Source of the DNA: Oscillospiraceae bacterium
Lineage (GTDB): Bacteria; Bacillota; Clostridia; Oscillospirales; Oscillospiraceae
Length of the DNA stretch: 64,000 bases
Direction: 5' to 3'
Assembly: GCA_902775985.1 (NCBI GenBank)
Contig: CACYOR010000001.1
Span: 124,001-188,000 of the forward strand
Below the pieces are notes generated by a model. The model made no database searches. It worked only from the letters and a program-made list of their open reading frames with translations, and was not told the DNA's origin. Of this stretch, positions 46,679 to 56,852 are shown piece by piece (the stretch's first letter is position 1; each line of letters starts with the position of its first letter). Position numbers and translations under genes: made by a program.

Positions 46679-47245
46679 ATGAATGTATACGATTTCGATC
46701 AGACGATTTTCTTCCCTGACAGCTCCTACTGCTTTGTGCTGTATTGTCTCCGCCATTACCCGAGGGCAGTATCTCGGTCGCTTCCTATGATGTTCTGGAA
46801 TGGGATACGGCGGCTGCTCAAGCAGACTGATACGAAAGAATTGAAAGAGAGCGTTTTTTCTTTTCTTTCGCGGATCGACAATATTGATCAGGTTGTGGCC
46901 GAGTTTTGGGCTGAAAATTCCTGCAGGATTGCAGAATGGTATATAAAGCAGCAGCGAAAGGACGATTTGATACTCTCGGCCTCGCCGGAGTTTCTGCTCC
47001 GTCCCATCGCGGAGAAACTGGGTGTTGCCCTGATTGCAACACGTATGGATCCACACACCGGGAAAATCATCGGCGATAATTGCCACGACGTCCAGAAGGT
47101 TTGTCGTTTTTTGAAAGAATACCCGGGACAGACACCGGATGAATTCTATTCTGATTCCTTGTCGGATTCTCCGATGGCTTGGTTTTCCAGGAAGGCGTTC
47201 CTGGTCAAGAATGAAACCGAGAGGATCCCCTGGCCGGAGCATTAA
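46679..47245 (+). CDS. HAD-superfamily phosphatase (SerB-like class IB)
   Basis: This 188-residue protein has HAD motif I (YDFDQTIF), motif II SAS (LILSASPEFLLRP) and a late motif reading YSDSLSDSPM. An alpha-helical cap lies between residues 20 and 90. Such enzymes act on small phosphates; the substrate is open. It is 16 nt after the P-type ATPase homologue and probably co-transcribed with it. Confidence 0.85.
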   Translation: MNVYDFDQTIFFPDSSYCFVLYCLRHYPRAVSRSLPMMFWNGIRRLLKQTDTKELKESVFSFLSRIDNIDQVVAEFWAENSCRIAEWYIKQQRKDDLILSASPEFLLRPIAEKLGVALIATRMDPHTGKIIGDNCHDVQKVCRFLKEYPGQTPDEFYSDSLSDSPMAWFSRKAFLVKNETERIPWPEH

Positions 47246-47261
47246 AATCCATTTATTACAC

Positions 47262-47309
47262 ATCAAATGATGGGAAGCCATGCGATCGCATGGCTTCCCA
47301 TCATTTGAT
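47262..47309. terminator. Perfect 48-nt palindrome, bidirectional terminator-like
   Basis: Bases 47262-47285 are the exact reverse complement of 47286-47309, so all 48 bases can pair (loop of about 4 within GATC). It lies between convergent genes (stops at 47245 and 47322). There is no long T run on either side. Confidence 0.8.
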
Positions 47310-47321
47310 ATTCAAATTGGC

Positions 47322-48119
47322 TCAGGAAAGCAGGATACGGTCATTATCCAGTGCCTGACCGGCCTGGACTCGAAAACGCTCAACCATGCTCTCGACACTC
47401 ATGCCGGCGCGCTCTTGTCCCGACAGGTCCAGAATGATTCGACCGTCAGCCATCATCAAGGTGCGGTTTCCAAGACTGAGCGCCTGGCTCATGTTATGTG
47501 TCACCATGAGACAGGTGATCTTGTGCTCTGCGATGACCGAGTCGGTAAGCTGCAGAACCTTTTCGGCCGTGGCCGGATCCAGAGCGGCCGTATGCTCGTC
47601 AAGCAAGAGAAGGTCCGGGGGTGTCAGTGTAGCCATCAAAAGCGTCAGCGCCTGGCGCTGTCCGCCGCTGAGAAGTCCGACCGGCTGCTGCATGCGGTTT
47701 TCAAGTCCCATATCCAGAAGAGCAAGGCGTTCCTGGAAAAAGGCTTTTTCCTGCTTGCTGACATGGGAAAAGGCAGCCTTGGAGCGATTCGTACGAAGAT
47801 AGGCAAGAGACAAGTTCTCCTCAATGGTCATATGAGGAGCTGTTCCACGGAGAGGATCCTGAAACAGACGGCCGATCACTCTGCTGCGTTTGTGCTCGGG
47901 GACGTAGGTGATATCCTTGCCGTTCAAGGCGATATGACCTTCATCCACGAAAAAGCTTCCGGAAATCGCATTAAATAAGGTTGACTTACCGGCCCCGTTT
48001 GAACCGACAATGGTAACGAATTCGCCTTTGTCCAAATGGAGGCTTAACCCGGATAACGCCTTTTTCTCGTTAACGGTTCCGGGATTAAAGGTTTTGGAGA
48101 TGTTCTGAACATCAAGCAT
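47322..48119 (-). CDS. trpZ: ABC transporter ATP-binding protein (tryptophan-type uptake system)
   Basis: This 265-residue ATPase has Walker A GSNGAGKST, signature LSGGQRQALTL, Walker B DLLLLDEH and the switch His (VTHN). ATG 48119 overlaps the permease end; further upstream in-frame starts lie inside the permease gene. It is the third gene of a binding protein-permease-ATPase operon headed by a Trp T-box, so it should power uptake of tryptophan or a precursor. The symbol follows the trpXYZ naming and depends on that context. Confidence 0.85.
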   Translation of the reverse strand: MLDVQNISKTFNPGTVNEKKALSGLSLHLDKGEFVTIVGSNGAGKSTLFNAISGSFFVDEGHIALNGKDITYVPEHKRSRVIGRLFQDPLRGTAPHMTIEENLSLAYLRTNRSKAAFSHVSKQEKAFFQERLALLDMGLENRMQQPVGLLSGGQRQALTLLMATLTPPDLLLLDEHTAALDPATAEKVLQLTDSVIAEHKITCLMVTHNMSQALSLGNRTLMMADGRIILDLSGQERAGMSVESMVERFRVQAGQALDNDRILLS

Positions 48120-48120
48120 A

Positions 48121-49029
48121 TCAGAGATCCCTCCCTGCAGCGGAATGTGCCTTACGGCGCTGGAATGAAATCCAGGAGCGAATTGTCGGCATGGCAATGG
48201 CAAGTCCGACGATAAACGCGGTCACCAGCTTCAGACATTCGATGGGTACAATTTTGGTTTTCAACACCAACGCGTAAATAAAGCGATAGACAATGCTGCC
48301 CACAACCGTGGCAATCACGCCGCGGCGGATGCTGCCGCGGCGGCAGATTGTTTCACCAATGATTAAGCAGGCGAGCCCTACAACAACGATGCCGGTTCCG
48401 GCGTTAATATCGGCCGAGCGCTGACTCTGCCCAACCACGGCGCCTGAGAGCGCTGTGAGCGCGTTGGCGATGCACAGTCCGATGGTGATGGTGTGCGTGG
48501 GATTGATGGAGGAGGCGCGTACCATATCCGGATTATCGCCGGTTGCGCGGAGCGAAAGGCCGATCCGCGTTCCGAGAAACCAGACGAGAAGCACTCCGGC
48601 CAGCACGGTAATGCAGCTTGCGAGAATCAAAGAGTACCAGCGCCCACCGATGCCAAGCGCCTTAAAGAGAGTAAAAATCGTGCGCTGCTTCAAAATGTTG
48701 GCGTTGGATGTCCAGCCCATCGCCATCAGGTTGACCGTATAAAGGCCGGTGTTGGTTACGATTCCCGCAAGGATAGATGGGACGCCCAACTTGGTCTGGA
48801 GAATCGCCGTTACACAGCCAGCGGCAGCGCCGGCCAGCATGGCAGCGAAAAGCCCGAGGAAAGGATGGCCGGAAGCCGTAACCGTAACAGAAACGGCCAT
48901 GCCAAGAACAAAAGCGCCGTCCGTCGTCAAATCAGCGATATCCAGGACGCGAAAGCTGAGAAACAGCGCCATGGAAACCAGGGCATACATCATGCCCAGT
49001 TCCAGAGTCGTCTGCAGAATAAATCTCAT
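48121..49029 (-). CDS. trpY: ABC transporter permease (tryptophan-type uptake system)
   Basis: This 302-residue membrane protein has about eight to nine helices of the branched-chain amino-acid permease type (for example TTDGAFVLGM near the N-terminus and SLRATGDNPDMVRASSIN as the coupling loop). ATG 49029 follows GGGAGGCAC; an earlier in-frame start lacks a site. It belongs to the same operon as the ATPase and the binding protein. Confidence 0.87.
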   Translation of the reverse strand: MRFILQTTLELGMMYALVSMALFLSFRVLDIADLTTDGAFVLGMAVSVTVTASGHPFLGLFAAMLAGAAAGCVTAILQTKLGVPSILAGIVTNTGLYTVNLMAMGWTSNANILKQRTIFTLFKALGIGGRWYSLILASCITVLAGVLLVWFLGTRIGLSLRATGDNPDMVRASSINPTHTITIGLCIANALTALSGAVVGQSQRSADINAGTGIVVVGLACLIIGETICRRGSIRRGVIATVVGSIVYRFIYALVLKTKIVPIECLKLVTAFIVGLAIAMPTIRSWISFQRRKAHSAAGRDL

Positions 49030-49101
49030 TCTGTGCCTCCCATACACGAAGCCCGGCTTAGCCGGGCTTAGCGGTCATTGTATTAGAGTCAGGGTGTCGT
49101 T

Positions 49102-50088
49102 TTAGTCTTCGGTTGTAATCACTTCAACGAGTTCGCCCATATCGGCAAAAACGCTGTAGTCGATACCAAGCTCTTCGGCAGTTTCGGTGTTTACCGTGAT
49201 GATCCCGCCGTCCATCAGATAATAGTCCTCAAGCTCAGCAAGTCCCTCGCTGATCGCCCGATAGGCAAGGTCTGCCGTTTTTGTACCGAGATCGGTGTAG
49301 TTGACGCCGCATGTGGTAAACGCGCCGTTGCGGACAAAAGAGTCGGCGCCGGTATAGTGGGGGATACCCGCTTCAATAAAGCTGGGTGCGATGGCCAGCT
49401 CGGCCGCCATGATGATGTTATCGGTGGGGGTAAACACGGCATCCACCTTGTCGGAGATCAGAGAGCTGGCGGCGGCGATCACTTCATCGTTGGTATTGCC
49501 GGTCGCCTCAATATAGTCGATGCCCTTTTCCTCCAGATAGGCTTTGGCTTCGGCAATGGGAGTGCGGGAGTTGGCTTCGCTCAGCGAATACAGAAGGCCA
49601 ACCGTTTTCAGTTCCGGATTTTGAGCGAGCATCATATCCAGAATGTAGGCGGTGTTCAGTGCGTCGCTTGTGCCGGTGACATAGTCGATCTCCGTGAGTT
49701 CTGCCGCCTCCGGATCGGAAATCGCGGCGTAGACCACCGGGGTCTGCGTGTCTTCCGCGACGGCCGCCATAACCTGAGCGGCAAGCGTGGCGATGGGGAT
49801 GATGACATCAACCTCATCCGCGACAGCCTGGGTGCCGATCTGCTGAAGCACGGACTGCTCACCCTGGCCGGAATAGATCTCATACTGGATTTTCACGCCC
49901 TTTTCTTCGGCAATAACATCCAGTTCCTCTGCAATGGCATTGGCAATTTCGTCCAGAGATGCGTGGTCGAGCTGCTTGACAATAGCGATTTTGAAGCTTT
50001 GAGTATCCGCGGCAAAGGCAGAGCCTGAAGCGGCGGCAAGCGAGGCGATCATGGCAACAGCCATCAACAGTGCAAGAATCTTTTTCAT
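49102..50088 (-). CDS. trpX: ABC transporter substrate-binding protein (TrpX-like)
   Basis: This 328-residue protein has a signal peptide (MKKILALLMAVAMIASLAAA) and a two-lobe periplasmic-binding fold of the ABC_sub_bind (TrpX/YhfQ-like) family (IAIVKQLDHASLDEIANAI and PVVYAAISDPEAA). ATG 50088 has AGGAGG at 8 nt. No lipobox cysteine is seen: the expected LAAC position reads LAAAS and the likely cleavage is after AFA, unusual for a Gram-positive binding protein. The T-box upstream with UGG specifier predicts tryptophan. Confidence 0.85.
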   Translation of the reverse strand: MKKILALLMAVAMIASLAAASGSAFAADTQSFKIAIVKQLDHASLDEIANAIAEELDVIAEEKGVKIQYEIYSGQGEQSVLQQIGTQAVADEVDVIIPIATLAAQVMAAVAEDTQTPVVYAAISDPEAAELTEIDYVTGTSDALNTAYILDMMLAQNPELKTVGLLYSLSEANSRTPIAEAKAYLEEKGIDYIEATGNTNDEVIAAASSLISDKVDAVFTPTDNIIMAAELAIAPSFIEAGIPHYTGADSFVRNGAFTTCGVNYTDLGTKTADLAYRAISEGLAELEDYYLMDGGIITVNTETAEELGIDYSVFADMGELVEVITTED

Positions 50089-50194
50089 TATCATTACCTC
50101 CTGAAGTATCTGTTAACAAGGAATAGGTTCGGACATAGTAAAGTCAGGGCCGCCATCGTCTGGATAGAAGAAACATGCTGCTCACCTCTTAAAA

Positions 50195-50478
50195 ACAAAA
50201 AATCCCGTCCCACTGCTCACGCTTAGGGACAGGAACGAACCTGCGGTGCCACCCAAATTGATGCCGAAGCATCCTCTCAATCTTGTACCATCATACAAGT
50301 CCGCCGGGTAACGGGAGCGGATAAACCCGTTGACTGCTACTTGCCTTTGGGGCTTTCGGTCACCCTCAGAAGTCCATTCACAGACCATCCGAATATCACC
50401 TTTCAGCACCGCGGTGACTCTCTGCAAGACGAATGGAAAGCTACTTACTCTTCCTCGCTGGTTTAACACTTTGTTGTA
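50195..50478 (-). ncRNA. T-box leader, specifier UGG (tryptophan)
   Basis: On the minus strand the leader has an AGTAAGTAG element of stem I, the specifier region GAATGGAC (UGG at 50376-50374), and the T-box antiterminator sequence GGGTGGCACCGCAGG (50254-50240). A terminator follows, CCTGTCCC / GGGACGGG with a T run (50233-50195). Uncharged tRNA(Trp) should stabilise the antiterminator and turn on the downstream transporter. The TGG is in the usual specifier place, after GAA and followed by A. Confidence 0.92.
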
Positions 50479-50482
50479 TTGA

Positions 50483-50511
50483 ATCTTAACGCGCTTTCTC
50501 CTCTTTGTCAA
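50483..50511 (-). promoter_or_regulatory. Promoter of the T-box/trpXYZ unit
   Basis: On the minus strand, perfect TTGACA (50511-50506), 17 nt, TAAGAT (50488-50483), a few bases before the leader. Confidence 0.85.
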
Positions 50512-50581
50512 GAAATATTTTCCCACGCTTCATTGACGGGAAAGCCGCTCCGTTGTAATATGAAAACAGGGGGTGAAAACT

Positions 50582-51127
50582 GTGGAACGAAAGCATCGCA
50601 TTCTGGTGACTGAAAGAACTGGCATACAAACCGTTCAACTTGCGCGGTTGCTTCCGCAGTTTCATTGCTCTGCGCAGATTGAAACCTCGTCACGCTTGAA
50701 TCCTAAGGCTTTGGAGCGTAACCCGGATATGATCATTGCAGACTGCAGCGAAGCGGAGGCCCTATCCGATTTTGTACTCATGGGTTACACAGCGGTGCTG
50801 TTTCTGGGGGATGAACGCGAGGTTTTGGAGTTGTTGCCTTTCTGCGTTGAAAATGGTTTTTTATGCATGGACCGAGGCGAACTGAATCATGCGTTTCCCC
50901 AGCTTTTGGCTATGAGCAATCGCCTGTATGCCATGCAGGCCAGAGAGGACAGCTTGCAGAAAAAGCTCGGCGATACCAAGCTCGTCAATCGTGCTAAGTT
51001 ACTGCTGATCTCAAGGCTGCAGATGTCAGAGTCGGAAGCACACCGCTATATCGAAAAAACGGCGATGGATACCGGGGAGAGCCGGCGGGAAGTAGCGCTG
51101 CGCCTGATTCGAACCTATGAAGAATAG
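50582..51127 (+). CDS. ANTAR-domain antitermination regulator with degenerate receiver domain
   Basis: The protein has about 181 residues: an N-terminal receiver-like part (HRILVTERTG, then NPDMIIADCSE) and a C-terminal ANTAR domain (KLVNRAKLLLISRLQMSESEAHRYIEK, then SRREVALRLI). ANTAR proteins bind paired RNA hairpins and block terminators. The acidic pair at the receiver start is lost, so control is unlikely to be classical phosphorylation. Next to a type III glutamine synthetase, it is probably a nitrogen regulator. GTG 50582 is chosen since GGGGGTG lies before it. Confidence 0.85.
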   Translation: MERKHRILVTERTGIQTVQLARLLPQFHCSAQIETSSRLNPKALERNPDMIIADCSEAEALSDFVLMGYTAVLFLGDEREVLELLPFCVENGFLCMDRGELNHAFPQLLAMSNRLYAMQAREDSLQKKLGDTKLVNRAKLLLISRLQMSESEAHRYIEKTAMDTGESRREVALRLIRTYEE

Positions 51128-51179
51128 GCAAGACGAGTGAAAATCATAAGCTTTATCCGCATTATGCACAAGAATCGGC

Positions 51180-51208
51180 TTGACAAATTGTAAGTTTTCC
51201 CCTATAAT
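51180..51208 (+). promoter_or_regulatory. Promoter of glnN
   Basis: TTGACA (51180-51185), 17 nt, TATAAT (51203-51208): both boxes are exact consensus, so basal transcription should be strong. Confidence 0.9.
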
Positions 51209-51218
51209 CCATCCTGTC

Positions 51219-51264
51219 AAACGGCAAAGGCGTCGTGCAATGAAGCGCGGTACTTTTGCCGTTT
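51219..51264 (+). promoter_or_regulatory. Leader hairpin of glnN, candidate ANTAR target
   Basis: AAACGGCAAA (51219-51228) pairs with TTTGCCGTTT (51255-51264), enclosing a possible smaller stem (GCG / CGC). It lies in the 5' UTR between the promoter and ATG 51293. No second hairpin of the classical ANTAR pair is clear, and no U run follows. Confidence 0.4.
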
Positions 51265-51292
51265 CCTATTCTCCGGGAAAGAAGGCTATGAA

Positions 51293-53386
<2,094 letters not shown>

Positions 53387-53402
53387 ATCCATTTTCATTA
53401 GA

Positions 53403-53436
53403 ATGAGCCGAAGCATTTTTGCTTCGGCTCATTTTT
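53403..53436 (+). terminator. Rho-independent terminator of glnN
   Basis: A 12-bp stem ATGAGCCGAAGC / GCTTCGGCTCAT with a T-rich loop is followed by TTTTT. Confidence 0.93.
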
Positions 53437-53624
53437 ACAAAGGAAAAAAGCGGGACACAATTTGAATATTCTGTCTATTTTTGCATATACAGATGTTTTA
53501 ACGCGAACGGTTCTAAAAAAGAGCAGAAGCTGAAATGTGGACATTCTGTGGGGGAGAATATGAGTATTTTTTTCTTATTTTAAGAAAATGTGGGGCAGAT
53601 TATCGTTTTTTCGACGGTTTTCCC

Positions 53625-53653
53625 TTGCTTTTTACAGCGTTTTACAGTAGAAT
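53625..53653 (+). promoter_or_regulatory. Promoter of the lipoprotein gene
   Basis: TTGCTT (53625-53630), 17 nt, TAGAAT (53648-53653). The start codon is 72 nt further. Confidence 0.6.
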
Positions 53654-53724
53654 AGAGGGCGAATTCGGCACGTCAAAGAACAGAAGGAAACGGCTGTATT
53701 CATTTTTAGAAAGGAGAAGCGTCT

Positions 53725-54516
53725 ATGAAACACATGTTTTTGAAAGGCATTTGTCTTGTGCTTATGCTTGCCATGCTGGTTTCAATGAGCGCCTGCGGCA
53801 GTGGGACAGAAGCGGTCCCAACACCGGAACCCACGCCGGAATCCACGCCAGAACCGACACCTGAACCCACGCCGGAGCCGACCGCCATGCCTACGGTCCA
53901 ATCCATTGACATCCAATATGCCGGGAAAAAGCTGGAAGACTTTACCATGTTTATCGGTGAAACTGTTCCGCTTAAAGTTGCGGTGCTTCCGGCCGATCTG
54001 CCGATTGAGGTCACATGGTCAACCGATCCGGATGGGGAGAGCGCGCTGAAATTCAATCCATCGGAGAGCGATCCGGCCGCCTGTGAAGTCGTTTGTGTCG
54101 GTCCGCTTCCGGAAAACAGCGGCGGAGTGAGAATCTACGCTCAGGTATATGGGGGCAAAGCCCAATGCATGGTGCATGTTATCGGCTCTGAATCGATGGC
54201 CTATACTGAGGATGAGCAGACCGTTGAGATCCATTATGCGCTGAATGACAAAAAGCTCCCGGATTTCACCATGAAAGTGGGGGAGACCGTTCCTCTCGTT
54301 GCTGTTCCGGTAAAGGAAGACAGCACCGGCACCGTGGTGTGGAGTATGGATAGCGATGCACAGCGGGCGCTTCGCTTTATTGAGAATGAATCCGATCCCA
54401 ATAAAGTCAGTCTGGAATGCTTTCAGGCTCTTCCGGCCAATACCGGCGGCGTCCGTATTTTTGCCGAGCTGGATGGTGTGAAGACTGTTTGCATCGTCTA
54501 TGTTGTTCTCTCGTAA
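53725..54516 (+). CDS. Putative surface lipoprotein with two Ig-like (Big-type) repeats
   Basis: The protein has 263 residues: a signal peptide with lipobox VSMSAC (Cys26), then a PTPEPTPE linker of about 30 residues that should stretch from the membrane, then two similar domains of about 95 residues. Each repeat has Q(S/T)xxIxYAxxxKxLxDFTMxxGETVPL, a VTWSxD-like strand and ENSGGVRI / ANTGGVRI. Big-type Ig folds bind partners or serve as spacers. It has its own promoter and terminator, so it is monocistronic. Function unknown. Confidence 0.75.
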   Translation: MKHMFLKGICLVLMLAMLVSMSACGSGTEAVPTPEPTPESTPEPTPEPTPEPTAMPTVQSIDIQYAGKKLEDFTMFIGETVPLKVAVLPADLPIEVTWSTDPDGESALKFNPSESDPAACEVVCVGPLPENSGGVRIYAQVYGGKAQCMVHVIGSESMAYTEDEQTVEIHYALNDKKLPDFTMKVGETVPLVAVPVKEDSTGTVVWSMDSDAQRALRFIENESDPNKVSLECFQALPANTGGVRIFAELDGVKTVCIVYVVLS

Positions 54517-54533
54517 AAAGCTAACATACCGTG

Positions 54534-54571
54534 ACCGCAGCGAGCTGCTTTGATCAGCCCGCTGCGGTTTT
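54534..54571 (+). terminator. Terminator of the lipoprotein gene
   Basis: ACCGCAGCG and GCTG pair with CAGC and CGCTGCGGT across small bulges, followed by TTTTC. Confidence 0.85.
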
Positions 54572-54648
54572 CTGCGATGGAAGGTTAAATAACCAAAATA
54601 AGCTCCTGTGCATAGGATGGCATGAACATTGGCACGGGAGGTACATCA

Positions 54649-55902
54649 ATGGAGATTTGGCATATTCGCGGAGGAAACCGCCTGAACGGAACGTGCCAGG
54701 TGCAGGGATCCAAAAACGCGTCGCTGCCGATTCTGGCGGCCTCGATTCTGGCTCCAATGCGCTGTGAGCTGCATCATATCCCTGAACTGCGTGATGTGGA
54801 TGCTGCTCTCCGCATTCTTCGGCATCTTGGCTGCCGTGTTATACAGGAGAAGCAAAGCGTTTACATAGATTCCACAGGACTCTCCGGCTGCTATATTCCC
54901 AACCGATTGATGGAGGAAATGCGCTCCTCTGTTATTTTTATGGGCGCGCTGCTTGCCCGCTGCGGAGAAGCCAACTTAAGCCTGCCGGGAGGCTGTCATC
55001 TGGGGAAAAGACCGATCGATCTGCACCTTATGGCCTTGCGTCAGATGGGAGCAGAGATTGAAGAAAATGGGCGTGAGCTCCATTGTACGGCCTCCGGGCT
55101 TCATGGAGCAGATATCCGGCTGCCTTTTCCCAGTGTGGGCGCGACGGAGAACGCCATGCTGGCTGCCTGCGCAGCGAAAGGGGAAACCCGAATATATGGT
55201 GCCGCTCGGGAGCCGGAAATCAAGGCGTTACAGGATTTCCTGTCTGCTGCCGGTGTGGAAATCCATGGGGCGGGCAGCGATACGATATGCATTATCGGCC
55301 GTCACAAGGAAAAGGACGTCGTGCAAAGGATTATACCGGATCGAATCGTTGCTTCCACAATTGCCTGCGCTCTTGCCGCATCCGGAGGGGATATCGAGCT
55401 TCGAGGCATCGATCCCGGACATTTTTCTACGGTTCTGCACTTCCTAAACGAGGCAGGCTGTGATATAATAAAAAGTAATTATGCGCTTCGCATCCGATCT
55501 GACGCGAAACTGCGGGGAATCGGCCCTGTGATTACGGAGCCCTATCCCGGTTTCCCGACAGATGCCCAACCTGTCCTGATGGCTGCCGTGTTAAAGGCGG
55601 AGGGTAGGACCAAAATCCGCGAAACCATATTTGAAAACCGCTTCCGCCAGGTGCCTGAGCTGCAGCGCTTAGGCGCCAAGATCGTCTGCTCGGGGCAGAC
55701 GGCAGAGATTTTTGGCGTCCCCAGTCTCCATGGGGCGTCCCTGACGGCGACGGATCTTCGTGGAGGCGCCTCCATGATCGTGGCGGGACTTGCCGCAGAA
55801 GGTGAGACGGTAATCTGTGACGATGGGCATATCACGCGCGGCTATGAGCGCTTTGACAACTGTCTGCGCGCGCTTGGCGCGGATGTTTATCTGGAATATT
55901 GA
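54649..55902 (+). CDS. murA: UDP-N-acetylglucosamine 1-carboxyvinyltransferase MurA
   Basis: MurA starts peptidoglycan synthesis by moving enolpyruvate from PEP to UDP-GlcNAc. The protein has 417 residues: QGSKNASLP (Lys22/Asn23) at the N-terminus and the catalytic cysteine loop LPGGCHLGKRPIDLHL, so it should be sensitive to fosfomycin. ATG 54649 follows GGGAGGTAC. Together with ftsQ and ftsZ it forms a short division cluster. Confidence 0.95.
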   Translation: MEIWHIRGGNRLNGTCQVQGSKNASLPILAASILAPMRCELHHIPELRDVDAALRILRHLGCRVIQEKQSVYIDSTGLSGCYIPNRLMEEMRSSVIFMGALLARCGEANLSLPGGCHLGKRPIDLHLMALRQMGAEIEENGRELHCTASGLHGADIRLPFPSVGATENAMLAACAAKGETRIYGAAREPEIKALQDFLSAAGVEIHGAGSDTICIIGRHKEKDVVQRIIPDRIVASTIACALAASGGDIELRGIDPGHFSTVLHFLNEAGCDIIKSNYALRIRSDAKLRGIGPVITEPYPGFPTDAQPVLMAAVLKAEGRTKIRETIFENRFRQVPELQRLGAKIVCSGQTAEIFGVPSLHGASLTATDLRGGASMIVAGLAAEGETVICDDGHITRGYERFDNCLRALGADVYLEY

Positions 55903-55925
55903 AGCTACCAAAGAAGGAGATTGTT

Positions 55926-56708
55926 ATGGCATCCAGTATGCATACAAGTCAGCCTCCCCAAAACAAACGAGGCGAAAACCGAAAACCGCGCCGCCGGAGC
56001 AGCTTCAGCGGTCCGCTGATGTTCGCGATCGCTATCGTGGCGGCGATCTTTGTTATGAGCGTGTTCTTCCGCGTATCCAACATCCAGGTAGAGGGTAACG
56101 TTCACTATACGGATGAAGAGATCATTCGTGCCAGTGCAATCGAAGAGGGGGATAACCTCTTTTTCTTTGACCGTATCGCAGCCATATCCCGCGCTCTTTC
56201 CAAGCTCCCCTATGTAGAAGATGTCGCGGTGGAGCGCAGTCTTCCAAACAAAGTTGTGATCACCGTGGAGGAGAGTACGGCTTTGGCCTATCTGGAGCTT
56301 GGCGATGAACAGTGGACTCTGGACCATCGCTGCAAGGTGCTGGGTAAGGCGGCGGAAGGGGAGACCGAGGCCTTGATTGCGGTCGTTGGGATCAAGCCCG
56401 GTACCTTGATGATTGGTGAGCAGATGCAGACAGAGGATCAGGACCCGGAACAGGTCGAATTTCTGGCTGGGATTCTGGATCAGATCGAAGGTCGCGGATT
56501 GACCGCTCACGTGGAGAAAATCGATTTCAGCAATCCGAGGAGCCCGGAGTTCAGCTATGACAACCGTTTCACCGTTGTTCTCGGCTCGAATCACCAATTG
56601 GAGTATAAATTTGGTATGTTCGTTTCCGTTTTGGAAAAGCTGAAAGCAGGAGATGTTGGAGTCATCAACGTCTCGGACGGCAGCACCGCGCATTTTAGTC
56701 CTAACTAG
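55926..56708 (+). CDS. ftsQ: Cell-division protein FtsQ/DivIB
   Basis: The protein has 260 residues: a basic cytoplasmic N-terminus (about 35 residues), one membrane helix (37-55), a POTRA domain (VSNIQVEGNVHYTDEEII) and the FtsQ beta domain. It bridges early and late divisome proteins. ATG 55926 after GAAGGAG is preferred. It lies between murA and ftsZ, without ftsA, as in several Clostridia. Confidence 0.93.
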   Translation: MASSMHTSQPPQNKRGENRKPRRRSSFSGPLMFAIAIVAAIFVMSVFFRVSNIQVEGNVHYTDEEIIRASAIEEGDNLFFFDRIAAISRALSKLPYVEDVAVERSLPNKVVITVEESTALAYLELGDEQWTLDHRCKVLGKAAEGETEALIAVVGIKPGTLMIGEQMQTEDQDPEQVEFLAGILDQIEGRGLTAHVEKIDFSNPRSPEFSYDNRFTVVLGSNHQLEYKFGMFVSVLEKLKAGDVGVINVSDGSTAHFSPN

Positions 56709-56758
56709 TTCCTATTACAAAAGAACGACAAAAGTTTTCACAAAAATGTAAATAGCTA

Positions 56759-56787
56759 TTGACCATTGCAAGAAAATGTAATAATAT
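56759..56787 (+). promoter_or_regulatory. Promoter of ftsZ
   Basis: TTGACC (56759-56764), 17 nt, TAATAT (56782-56787), in a 144-nt AT-rich gap. It gives ftsZ extra transcription independent of murA-ftsQ. Confidence 0.7.
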
Positions 56788-56852
56788 AGGGATACTGAAA
56801 TTTTTGGTTATCACGAGATACGTGCTCTGACTATAGATAGGGAGGCAATTGT

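Larger units (their letters stand above)
53387..53724. other. 338-nt gene-free region between glnN and the lipoprotein gene
   Basis: It holds the glnN terminator (53403-53436), an AT-rich stretch, and the promoter at 53625-53653. A 7-codon ATG frame near 53561 after GGGGGAGAAT is too short to call. Nothing else is recognised. Confidence 0.6.

Noticed and set aside
47280..47978. 232-codon plus-strand frame
   Set aside because: It begins inside the palindrome and runs antisense to the ABC ATPase gene, which has every expected motif.
53812..53892. Short repeated bases resembling a CRISPR or satellite
   Set aside because: They encode the PTPEPTPE linker of the lipoprotein in frame; no spacer structure.
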